Assembly (NCBI GenBank): GCA_020850595.1
Contig: JADZEK010000009.1
Span: 1 to 54,335 of the forward strand
Reading direction: 5' to 3'
DNA length: 54,335 nt
Origin: Anaerolineales bacterium
GTDB taxonomy: Bacteria; Chloroflexota; Anaerolineae; Anaerolineales; UBA6663
Of the stretch, positions 22,682-30,477 are shown piece by piece (positions within the stretch are counted from its first letter, which is position 1; every line of letters begins with the position of its first letter). The notes under the pieces were generated by a model. That model was not told the DNA's origin. It saw only the letters and a program-made list of their open reading frames with translations, and made no database searches. The translations under genes were made by a program, and so were the position numbers.

Positions 22682-23971
22682 ATGTCCGCGACCCATGGCG
22701 ATCTGCGCGCGGCTCTGATCCAGGCGCTGTACCGCAACGGCTCGCTGCACGACGCGCGCGTGGCCGAGGCGTTCCGGGCCGTGCCGCGCCACGTGTTTCT
22801 GCCCGACGTGACGCCCGAGGCGGCCTACCAGGATGAGGCCATCCCTACCAAATACGCCCCCGACGGCACACACGCGATATCGTCTTCCTCCCAGCCCTCC
22901 ATCATGGCGATCATGCTCGAACAACTGGATGTGCAGCCCGGCCAGCGCCTGCTAGAGATCGGCGCGGGCACGGGGTACAACGCGGCGCTGCTGGCCTTTC
23001 TAGCCGGGCCACACGGCCAGGTGACCACGCTCGACCTGGACGAGGACGTCGTAGCGGCGGCGCGTGAGCATCTGGCGGCGGCCGGCTTTGGGGAGGTGGC
23101 GGCCATCACCGCCGACGGCGCGGAGGGCTTTCCGCCCGGCGCGCCGTACGATGGCATCATCCTAACGGTTGGCGCGTGGGATGTCGCGCCTGCCTGGCAT
23201 TCCCAATTACGGCCCGGCGGCCGGCTCGTGCTACCGCTGGAGATTGCCTCTGGCGCTCAGAAGTCGGCGGCCCTAGTCAAGCCAGCGGCCCCCGAAGCGA
23301 GCGGCCGATGGTTTATCAGCGAGGCGCTGCGTAATTGCGGTTTCATGCCGCTGCGCGGCGCGCTGGCCCAGCCCGAGTATAACGTGGCGCTGGGGCCGGA
23401 GGCGGGGCTGAGCGCGTTCAGTTCGGCCCCGCTCGCGGCCGATGGCGCAACGCTCTATGATTGGCTGCAGACGGGAGGCCGAGCCGAGCCGACCGGCAGT
23501 AATGTAACTGAGCACGAAGCATGGGGTTCGTGGAATCTGTGGTTCGGCCTGCACGCCGCCGACATGACCACCCTGGTGGCAATCGGGGCGCCGGCCGAGA
23601 GCGGCCAGGTGCCGCGCACCCTGGGCTATCGCAGCCACGGCCAGGCGACTACGGTGAGTTCGGGGTTGGTGACGGCCGGAGGCTGCTGTTGGCTGGGGCG
23701 CGGCCCCGACAGCCAGCCTGACCGCCAGATGGAGGGCGACCACCCGTTCGAGTTATATTGCTGGAAGTTCGGCCCTGACCCAGCGCGGGCCGAGGCGCGG
23801 CTGTTGGGCATTTTGGCCGGTTGGGAAGCGGCGAAGCGCCCCGGCACGGACGGCCTGACGCTGGAGGTGTTCGACCGCGCCGCGCCGCCGCCCACGCTGC
23901 CGGGGGCGGGCGCGATCGTGGAGAAGCCCGCGACGCGCCTGCGGCTGACCTACGCGCCGCCCGCTCGGTAA
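22682..23971 (+). CDS. PCMT-like methyltransferase with extra C-terminal domain
   Basis: A protein of 429 residues from the ATG at 22682, 8 bases after the previous stop. The first 215 residues are a protein-L-isoaspartate methyltransferase-type Rossmann domain: VAEAFRAVPRHVFLP, AISSSSQPSIMAIMLEQL, LLEIGAGTGYNAALLA (SAM-binding loop) and LRPGGRLVLP. True PCMTs are about 210 residues. The remaining 210 residues, including SEALRNCGFMPLRGALA and FELYCWKFGPDP, are not recognised. Similar long PCMT-like enzymes occur with peptide-modification systems, but no precursor peptide was found beside this one. Repair methylation of isoaspartate or a specialised substrate are both possible. Confidence 0.75.
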   Translation: MSATHGDLRAALIQALYRNGSLHDARVAEAFRAVPRHVFLPDVTPEAAYQDEAIPTKYAPDGTHAISSSSQPSIMAIMLEQLDVQPGQRLLEIGAGTGYNAALLAFLAGPHGQVTTLDLDEDVVAAAREHLAAAGFGEVAAITADGAEGFPPGAPYDGIILTVGAWDVAPAWHSQLRPGGRLVLPLEIASGAQKSAALVKPAAPEASGRWFISEALRNCGFMPLRGALAQPEYNVALGPEAGLSAFSSAPLAADGATLYDWLQTGGRAEPTGSNVTEHEAWGSWNLWFGLHAADMTTLVAIGAPAESGQVPRTLGYRSHGQATTVSSGLVTAGGCCWLGRGPDSQPDRQMEGDHPFELYCWKFGPDPARAEARLLGILAGWEAAKRPGTDGLTLEVFDRAAPPPTLPGAGAIVEKPATRLRLTYAPPAR

Positions 23972-23987
23972 TGGCGGGCAGCCGGCT

Positions 23988-24320
23988 TCAGTTCGGGAAC
24001 GCACTCGCGTAGCGTTCGACCACTTCCTGTTCAAACCCCGCCGCGAAGGCCAGGAACTGTTCGATGGCGTGCGCCCCGGCAGGCGTGAGGCGCGCGCCGC
24101 CGCCGCCCGCGCCGCCCACAGCCGTTTCCACGAGCTTCAGGCCCAGCCCCTGCTCCATTTCTTGCAGCTTTTCCCACGCGCGGCGGTAGGGCACTTTGAG
24201 CTGTTCGGCGGCGGCGCTAATCGAGCCGGTGACGTGGATGGCCTGCAGCAACTGCACGCGCCACGCGCTCAGCACCACTACGCCTTCCTGCTCGATCCAC
24301 AGGTTGAACTTAGGCTCCAT
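23988..24320 (-). CDS. ModE-like LysR-type winged-helix regulator
   Basis: A protein of 110 residues, with only the DNA-binding domain of the ModE/LysR type: FNLWIEQEGVVVLSAWRVQLL, then TGSISAAAEQLKVPYRRAWE, a Gly-rich wing (AVGGAGGGGARLT) and TPAGAHAIEQF. Such single-domain proteins are related to the N-terminus of ModE, which represses molybdate transport, but without the molybdate-binding domain they need another signal or a partner. The ATG overlaps the tilS stop (TGATG), so it is translated from the tilS transcript. No molybdate genes are in the window. Confidence 0.8.
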   Translation of the reverse strand: MEPKFNLWIEQEGVVVLSAWRVQLLQAIHVTGSISAAAEQLKVPYRRAWEKLQEMEQGLGLKLVETAVGGAGGGGARLTPAGAHAIEQFLAFAAGFEQEVVERYASAFPN

Positions 24321-25825
24321 CAGCTCTCCAGTTGTAATTGGCTTGGACCAACGCGCGCGAAGCGCAGCCGTGTGCGCGGAGCGCCGGCCGACCGCACGGC
24401 AAACCGCTCGTCGAGCCTTAAGCCGGCAACCCAGACGACGGCGTCCCCACAGACGACCAGCGGCCAGCGCACTCGGGCTACGGCGGCGATCCTCAGGTTA
24501 ATGAAGAAGTCGGACAGCTTAACTGACCGTCCGCCCATCCCGACAGGCTGAAAGCGCTCGCCGCGCCGACGGGCGCGCACAGCCAGCGGGCCAGCCAGCG
24601 CCTCGGTTGAGACCTCGACCTCCCACCGATCCTTCTGGTGGGCTGACCGCGAATCGGCCTCGACCGGCTCAGCCACCAGCCGACAATCGGCCGGCAGACG
24701 GCCCGCCGCATCCAACAGCAGCGGATAGTCAGGGAGCGGGTCTGCGCCACGGAACAGCACCAGCCGGTCGCGCTCGATTTTCAACCGCACTCCGCGCACA
24801 ATGGCGCAGCCACGGCCGGGGGCGGCTGTCTCGGCAAACCGGCGGGCGGCCTGAAACGGCTCCAGGCCAAGCTCGCGGTCATCGCCCAACACCTGCGCCG
24901 CACCCTGGCGCAACATAGCCAACTGATCGGCAGGCGATAGCCGCAGCAACGCCGCGCGGTCAAGGCGCGCTGCCTGGCCGGGCGTCTGCTCCGCAGCGGG
25001 CGCGGTCAGCCCCCAGAGCCGAGTGACGTGCTGAGCCAACTGTGCCCGCTGCATGCCCAGCAGTTCGGCATTGCGGGCCAGCGTTTCCCGCAAATTGGGG
25101 TTTTCGCGCTCCAAGCCGGGCAGGAGGTCGTGCCGCACGCGGTTGCGGGTATAGCGGCGGTCAACGTTACTAGGATCGCATCGCGGCTGGAGGCCATGCT
25201 CGGCGCAATACTGCTCCACCTGCGCGCGGCTGATTCCCAGCAGCGGGCGAATGAGAATCAGCGGGTGATCGCCGGGCAGGTCTCCTGTTTCCAGGCCGCG
25301 CTCCCCGGTTAACATGGCTTCGGCCCAGTCGGGGGCTGGGTGCGCGGGCAGCACCACGCGAGGCTGCATGCCGCTCAGCCCGGCGACGCCGCTGCCGCGC
25401 AGAAAGTGCATGAGCACGGTTTCGGCCTGGTCATCCTGGGTGTGGGCCACGGCGATATAACTCATGCCGGCCTGCCGAGCCGCGCGCGCCAGGAAATCAT
25501 AGCGTCGGGCGCGCGCCGCGGCCTCGATAGACAACTTGTGCTCACTGGCGTAAGCGGCGGTGTCGGCGCGCTCGGCGTAGAACGGCAGGCCGCGCCGTTC
25601 AGAATCGGCGCGCACAAAGGCCGCGTCCTCGGCCGAGTCTGAGCGCAGACTGTGGTCAAAGTGGGCGACGGCCAGCGGAAAGGCGTGGAGCGCGGCCAGG
25701 CGATGCAGCCGGTCGAGCAGGCAGAGGCTATCCGGCCCGCCGGAGACGCCCACCAGCACGGCGCGGCCAGGGGCGAGCAGGTCGTGGAGGCGGCAGTAGT
25801 CCCACAGCGGGTCGCGGCGCGGCAT
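24320..25825 (-). CDS. tilS: tRNA(Ile)-lysidine synthetase
   Basis: About 501 residues from the ATG at 25825. The PP-loop SGGPDS lies near residue 30, AHFDHSLRSDSAEDAAFV and the VAHTQDDQAETVLMHFLRGSG helix follow, and then a C-terminal domain. TilS makes lysidine at C34 of the tRNA that reads AUA. A promoter with TATAAT on the minus strand at 25848-25843 puts the transcript start near 25836. The leader is only about 10 bases, and an in-frame GTG at 25834 would be effectively leaderless. The C-terminal third is only weakly conserved, as is usual for this family. It is followed with a 1-base overlap by the ModE-like gene. Confidence 0.92.
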   Translation of the reverse strand: MPRRDPLWDYCRLHDLLAPGRAVLVGVSGGPDSLCLLDRLHRLAALHAFPLAVAHFDHSLRSDSAEDAAFVRADSERRGLPFYAERADTAAYASEHKLSIEAAARARRYDFLARAARQAGMSYIAVAHTQDDQAETVLMHFLRGSGVAGLSGMQPRVVLPAHPAPDWAEAMLTGERGLETGDLPGDHPLILIRPLLGISRAQVEQYCAEHGLQPRCDPSNVDRRYTRNRVRHDLLPGLERENPNLRETLARNAELLGMQRAQLAQHVTRLWGLTAPAAEQTPGQAARLDRAALLRLSPADQLAMLRQGAAQVLGDDRELGLEPFQAARRFAETAAPGRGCAIVRGVRLKIERDRLVLFRGADPLPDYPLLLDAAGRLPADCRLVAEPVEADSRSAHQKDRWEVEVSTEALAGPLAVRARRRGERFQPVGMGGRSVKLSDFFINLRIAAVARVRWPLVVCGDAVVWVAGLRLDERFAVRSAGAPRTRLRFARVGPSQLQLES

Positions 25826-25842
25826 GGCGGACACTCGGGATG

Positions 25843-25848
25843 ATTATA
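25843..25848 (-). promoter_or_regulatory. -10 element of tilS
   Basis: TATAAT on the minus strand, about 17 bases before the ATG. It implies a very short leader. Confidence 0.6.
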
Positions 25849-25898
25849 GCCTCATTTGGCCGACAATCCGGGTAAAAAGGCGGGGATGGGCGCGGTGG

Positions 25899-25904
25899 TA
25901 TAAT
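25899..25904 (+). promoter_or_regulatory. -10 element of the mreBCD-mrdA operon
   Basis: TATAAT followed by CGTCGG; transcription would start near 25911. The ribosome site GGAGG (25922-25926) precedes the TTG start at 25934 by seven bases. Confidence 0.65.
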
Positions 25905-25933
25905 CGTCGGCCAAGAGAAGCGGAGGAACGGCT

Positions 25934-27016
25934 TTGGCCTTTAACCCCCTGATAAATAACCCAATTACCAAGTGGTTTTTGGGTTTGTTTTCGCTGGACA
26001 TCGGCATTGACCTGGGCACCGCCAACACCCTGGTCAATGTCCGTAATAAGGGCATTGTCATCAACGAGCCATCGTGGGTGGCCATAGACAAGAAAACCAA
26101 GCGGCCGGTCGCCATTGGGGCGGAGGCCAAGGAAATCGCCGGGCGCACCCCGGCCAACATCACAGCCATCCGGCCGCTGCGCGACGGCGTCATTTCGGAA
26201 TTCGAGATCACGGAGGCGATGCTGGAATACTTCATCGCCAAGGCGCACGAACACAGCTTTGTGCCCATCCCCAGCCCGCGGGTGGTGGTCGGTGTGCCCT
26301 CCGGGGTGACCGAGGTCGAGAAACGCGCAGTGTACGACGCCACCATGGCGGCCGGAGCGCGCGAGGCCTTTCTGATCGAAGAACCCATGGCCTCCGCGCT
26401 GGGGGCCGGGCTGCCGGTCGCCGAGCCATTGGGCAGCATGGTCATAGACATCGGCGGCGGAACGACCGAAGTGGCCGTGTTCTCCATGGGCGGCATCGTG
26501 CTCTCGCGCTCGCTGCGGGTGGCCGGCGATGAGATGGACCAGGACATCATTCAATACGCCCGCAACAAATACAACCTGCTCATCGGCGAGCGCATGGCCG
26601 AAAAGGTCAAGATGACCATCGGCTCGGCGCACCCGCTCTGGGAAGAAAAAACTTTCACTCTGCGCGGACGCAACCTGGTCTCGGGCCTGCCGGAGGCCGT
26701 GGAGGTCTCGTCCATCGAGGTGCGCGAGGCGCTCGCGGCTTCCGTCAACACCATCGTGGCCGCGATCAAGGACGCGATTGATGAGACGCCGCCGGAGATC
26801 ATCGCCGACTTGATGGAAAGCGGTGTGTGCATGGCGGGCGGCGGAGCGCTGCTCCAGGGGCTGTGCGAGCGACTACAAGAGGAATTGAAGATTCGCGTGT
26901 GGGTGGCAGAGGACCCCATGACGTGCGTGGCGCGCGGCGCCGGCCGCGTCTTGGAAGACTACGACAACCTGCGCCGGCTGCTGGTCGGTCTGGAGCGAGG
27001 CAGCACGGCGCGCTAG
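25934..27016 (+). CDS. mreB: Rod-shape-determining actin homologue MreB
   Basis: A protein of 360 residues starting at TTG with a good ribosome site. Actin-fold ATP motifs: DIGIDLGTANTLV (phosphate 1), VIDIGGGTTEVAVFS (phosphate 2) and MAGGGALLQGL (adenosine). The N-terminal segment FNPLINNPITKWFLGLF is amphipathic and should bind membrane. MreB filaments position the elongation machinery (MreC, MreD, PBP2, RodA). All of these are encoded nearby, with mreC starting 3 bases after the stop. Confidence 0.97.
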   Translation: MAFNPLINNPITKWFLGLFSLDIGIDLGTANTLVNVRNKGIVINEPSWVAIDKKTKRPVAIGAEAKEIAGRTPANITAIRPLRDGVISEFEITEAMLEYFIAKAHEHSFVPIPSPRVVVGVPSGVTEVEKRAVYDATMAAGAREAFLIEEPMASALGAGLPVAEPLGSMVIDIGGGTTEVAVFSMGGIVLSRSLRVAGDEMDQDIIQYARNKYNLLIGERMAEKVKMTIGSAHPLWEEKTFTLRGRNLVSGLPEAVEVSSIEVREALAASVNTIVAAIKDAIDETPPEIIADLMESGVCMAGGGALLQGLCERLQEELKIRVWVAEDPMTCVARGAGRVLEDYDNLRRLLVGLERGSTAR

Positions 27017-27019
27017 GCC

Positions 27020-27877
27020 ATGAGCCGGCTGCAAACCCGCACCATCGTCGTGGCGGCGCTGCTGGCCGTCAGCGTGGGCCTGTTGGCGCTCAACCAGATG
27101 GGCCGGCTGGAGGGGGTCAAAGCGGTGCTGCGCATCCCGCTCACCGCCCTGCAGCGCAGCGTGACGGGCATCACGGCGGGCGTGGGCGGGTTGTTTGGCC
27201 CCAGCGGCGACGCGGCCGCGCTGCAGGCCCGGATTGAAGCCCTCGAGGCCGAGAACGTGCAGCTGCGCGCCGAAAACAGCCAACTCAAAGAAGACACGGC
27301 TGACCTGCAACTGCTGACGGCGCTGCTCGACTTTGAGCGCACCATCCCCGACAACCGCTACGCCGCGGCCAACGTCATCGGCCGCGATTCGTCACCCTTC
27401 TTGGGCTACATCATGATTGACCTCGGCTCCGACGCCGGGCTGGCGCGCGAGATGCCGGTCGTCACTCAGCAGGGACTGGTTGGCACGATCGTGCAGACCA
27501 CCTGCTGCGCGGCCGTGGTGCGCCTGGTGACGGATGCCGAATCAGCGGTCAACGCCCGCCTGCAAACCTCGCGCGACGAGGGAATCGCCGTGGGCAACTT
27601 CAGCGGCGGGCTGGAACTGCAATTCCTCGCGCAGCAGGCCACGGTGACGCTGGGCGACACCGTGCTCACCTCCGGCCTGGGCGGCACTTACCCGGAGGGG
27701 TTGGTGCTGGGCACGGTGAGCGCCGTGCAGCGCCAGGACTACGAGGTGCTGCAAAAGGCCATTTTGACCCCGGCGGTGGACTTCACGCGGCTGGAGATTG
27801 TGCTGGTGATCATTGATTTCCAGCCGGTGGACCTTTCGCCGCTGATTTTGGAAACCCCCGCCGCGCCGCCGCCATGA
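27020..27877 (+). CDS. mreC: Rod-shape-determining protein MreC
   Basis: A protein of 285 residues with an N-terminal TM helix (about 8-25), a coiled coil (about 68-95, LQARIEALEAENVQLRAENSQ) and a periplasmic-type double beta-barrel region (VIGRDSSPFLGYIMIDLGSDAGL, then GLVGTI). It links MreB to PBP2 and RodA outside the membrane. The stop overlaps the mreD start (ATGA). Confidence 0.93.
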   Translation: MSRLQTRTIVVAALLAVSVGLLALNQMGRLEGVKAVLRIPLTALQRSVTGITAGVGGLFGPSGDAAALQARIEALEAENVQLRAENSQLKEDTADLQLLTALLDFERTIPDNRYAAANVIGRDSSPFLGYIMIDLGSDAGLAREMPVVTQQGLVGTIVQTTCCAAVVRLVTDAESAVNARLQTSRDEGIAVGNFSGGLELQFLAQQATVTLGDTVLTSGLGGTYPEGLVLGTVSAVQRQDYEVLQKAILTPAVDFTRLEIVLVIIDFQPVDLSPLILETPAAPPP

Positions 27878-28383
27878 GCACGTATCTCCTGGGTGTGCCG
27901 CTTTTGGCCGTGGCGGCCGTGCTGCAAGCCACCGTGCTGGCGCGGCTGCATCTGGCCGGCGGCACGGCCGATCTGGTGCTGCTGCTGGCCTTGAGCTGGA
28001 CGCTGGTGGGCGAGTGGCAGGGCGGCCCGGTGTGGGGGCTGATCGGCGGGTTGTGCCTCGACCTGCTCTCGGGTGGGCCGCTGGGGGCCAGCGCTGTGGG
28101 GCTGGTGCTGGTAACCTACCTGGCGAGTTTGACCGAAGGGCGCTTCTATCGGAGCCACGTGCTGTTGCCGCTGGCGACGGTGCTGGGCGGCACGGTGGTG
28201 TACCACCTCGTTTCGCTGACGGTGCTAGCAGTGACGGGCCACAGTGTGGCGTGGCTGTCGAGCCTGGCGCGGGTTACGCTGCCCGCGGTGTTGTTGAATA
28301 CGCTGTTAATGCTGCCGGTATATCAGGCGCTGCGCCTGGTGCACGGGCTGCTGCACCCCGCGCCGGTGACGATTGAGCCATGA
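27874..28383 (+). CDS. mreD: Rod-shape-determining membrane protein MreD
   Basis: A protein of 169 residues, almost entirely hydrophobic, with about five TM helices. The pattern LAGGTADLVLLLALSWTLVG, then GLIGGLCLDLLSGGPLGASA, is characteristic of MreD, with the DLLSG...LG signature. It overlaps mreC upstream and mrdA downstream by 4 bases each, so translation is coupled across the block. Confidence 0.92.
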   Translation: MSTYLLGVPLLAVAAVLQATVLARLHLAGGTADLVLLLALSWTLVGEWQGGPVWGLIGGLCLDLLSGGPLGASAVGLVLVTYLASLTEGRFYRSHVLLPLATVLGGTVVYHLVSLTVLAVTGHSVAWLSSLARVTLPAVLLNTLLMLPVYQALRLVHGLLHPAPVTIEP

Positions 28384-30464
28384 AAATCGCTCAACCCGCG
28401 CCGGCCTGGCGCACAGGCTTCTTCTTCGGGTTCCTGGCAGTGGCGGCTTTGGGCCTGCTGCTGCGCGCTTTTTGGCTGACGGTGATCGAGAACCCACAGT
28501 GGGCGGCCGAGGCGGTTGAGAACCGCGTGTCGCGCGTGAGCGACCCGGCCCCACGCGGCATCATTTACGACGCCCGCGGCGTGCCGCTGGTGCTCAATGT
28601 GCCCTCGTTCAACGTGGTAGTCGTGCCGGCCAACCTGCCCGACAGCGAGGCGCAGACCGAACGCATTTACCAGCGGCTGGCCGACCTACTCAACATGCCG
28701 ATTACCGTGCCCGGCTCGACGCCGCAGGCGGCCTGCACCCAGGGCACCGGCCCGAATGCCACGCGCGGCGTGCGCGACCTGGTGGAAGAGGGTGCGGGCT
28801 TTCGGCCGTTCGACGCGGTAAAGGTCGGCTGCGACGTGACCAAGGAAATCGCCCTGGTGGTGCGGGAGGAAAAGGATCAACTGCCCGGCGTGGATGTGGT
28901 GGTGGAGCCGCTGCGCCAGTACCCGACCGGCGAGTTGACCGCCGCGCTGGTGGGCTACATGGCCGCCATCCCCTCGCCCGACGACGCGCCGCTCACCTAC
29001 GCCTACCTGACCGGCCGCGGCTTCGTGCCGGGGCGCGACCGCTACGGCGTGGCCGGGATCGAGGCCTCCATGCAGGACGAGTTGGGCGGCCAAAACGGCA
29101 GTTCGCTGGTGGAAAAGGACGTCAGCGGCCAGGTGCTGCGCGTGCTCGGCGTGGAGACGGCCACCGTCCCCGGCAATAACGTGCAGTTGACCATTGACGT
29201 GCGCCTGCAAAACGCGGCCTTCGCGGCGGTGCAGCACCGCATTGATTACGTCAACGCCTTCAACAACTACGCCCAAAACGTGCAGGTGTTCACTGGCGTG
29301 GCGATTGTGATGAACCCCAGGACCGGGCAGGTGCTGGCGATGGTGTCGTGGCCGACCTACGACAACAACCGCTTCGCCCGCTCGATTGACCTAGACTATT
29401 ACGAAGAGCTGGCCGGGCAGGCCAACGCCGATGTGCCCGCCGACCCGTATTACCCGCTGCTGAACCATGCGGTGAATGTGCTCTACCCGCCCGGCTCGGT
29501 GTTCAAGGTGGTCACGGCCGTTGGCGCGCTCGAAGAAAACGTGATTGAACCGGAACGCTTCATCAATGACCCCGGCAAAATCACCATTCGCGACCAATAC
29601 TTCCCCGCCGACCTGGGCCGCGCGCGCGACTTCGTGTGCTGGAATCGCCAAGGGCATGGCGAGGTCAACTTCATCACCGGCATCGCGCAAAGCTGCAACG
29701 TGTACTTCTACAAGATCGGCGGCGGGTATCCCGACGACGGCATTGTGGGCCTGGGCATCGAGCGGCTGGGCAAGTGGATGAACCTGTTCGGCTTTGGCGA
29801 GACCACCGGGATTGAGCTGCCGGGTGAATTGGCGGGGTACATTCCCAGCCGCGACCGCAAGCGCATCACCTGGGGCGAAAGCTGGTCCACCGGCGACACC
29901 TACAACGCCGTCATCGGCCAGGGGTACGTGAGTGTCACGCCGCTGCAAATGCTCAACGCTTACAATGCCGTCATCAACGGCGGCTGGCTCTACAAGCCGA
30001 CCATCATTGACAAGATTCTGGACGGCGAGGGCAACGTGATCACACAGTATGAGCCACAGTTGCTTAGCCCCGAGCGACTGCCTATCTCGCAGACCACGCT
30101 CGACTACGTGCGCACGGGGATGCGCAAGGCCGTGGTAGACGGCACGCTCTCCGGCGACCTGAACGTTTACGGCCAGATCGGCGTGCCCAAGCTCGACCTG
30201 CCGGAAGACCTGCACGTGGCGGGCAAGACCGGCACGGCCGAGTTCTGCGACAAGTTCGCCTGGCCGCGGGGCTGGTGTATTCCCGGCACCTTCCCCACGC
30301 ACGCCTGGACCACGCTGTATGCCCCCTACGAAGACCCGGAAGTGTCGGTGATCGTCTTCGTCTACCACGGCGGCGAAGGCTCGCTGATGGCGGCCCCCAT
30401 CGCGGGCGAAATCCTGCGCGCCTACTTTGAGCTCAAGGCGCAGGACGCCGGCGCGGGCAACTAG
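28380..30464 (+). CDS. mrdA: Penicillin-binding protein 2 (elongasome transpeptidase)
   Basis: A protein of 694 residues. One N-terminal TM helix (about 12-34) is followed by a dimerisation/pedestal domain containing the APRGIIYDARGVPL motif, then the transpeptidase domain. The catalytic motifs are S373-V-F-K376 (PPGSVFK), S438-C-N440 and K616-T-G618 (AGKTGTAEF). Class B PBP2 cross-links peptidoglycan during side-wall growth together with RodA, whose gene is about 6 kb downstream in the same block. A Cys-containing insert (about residues 113-120, PQAACTQG) is unlike the E. coli enzyme. Confidence 0.95.
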   Translation: MKIAQPAPAWRTGFFFGFLAVAALGLLLRAFWLTVIENPQWAAEAVENRVSRVSDPAPRGIIYDARGVPLVLNVPSFNVVVVPANLPDSEAQTERIYQRLADLLNMPITVPGSTPQAACTQGTGPNATRGVRDLVEEGAGFRPFDAVKVGCDVTKEIALVVREEKDQLPGVDVVVEPLRQYPTGELTAALVGYMAAIPSPDDAPLTYAYLTGRGFVPGRDRYGVAGIEASMQDELGGQNGSSLVEKDVSGQVLRVLGVETATVPGNNVQLTIDVRLQNAAFAAVQHRIDYVNAFNNYAQNVQVFTGVAIVMNPRTGQVLAMVSWPTYDNNRFARSIDLDYYEELAGQANADVPADPYYPLLNHAVNVLYPPGSVFKVVTAVGALEENVIEPERFINDPGKITIRDQYFPADLGRARDFVCWNRQGHGEVNFITGIAQSCNVYFYKIGGGYPDDGIVGLGIERLGKWMNLFGFGETTGIELPGELAGYIPSRDRKRITWGESWSTGDTYNAVIGQGYVSVTPLQMLNAYNAVINGGWLYKPTIIDKILDGEGNVITQYEPQLLSPERLPISQTTLDYVRTGMRKAVVDGTLSGDLNVYGQIGVPKLDLPEDLHVAGKTGTAEFCDKFAWPRGWCIPGTFPTHAWTTLYAPYEDPEVSVIVFVYHGGEGSLMAAPIAGEILRAYFELKAQDAGAGN

Positions 30465-30477
30465 GCGCGCGTTTCAC

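Noticed and set aside
26115..26532. ORFs in other frames over mreB
   Set aside because: They are low-complexity Arg/Pro/Gly-rich shadows produced by high GC content.
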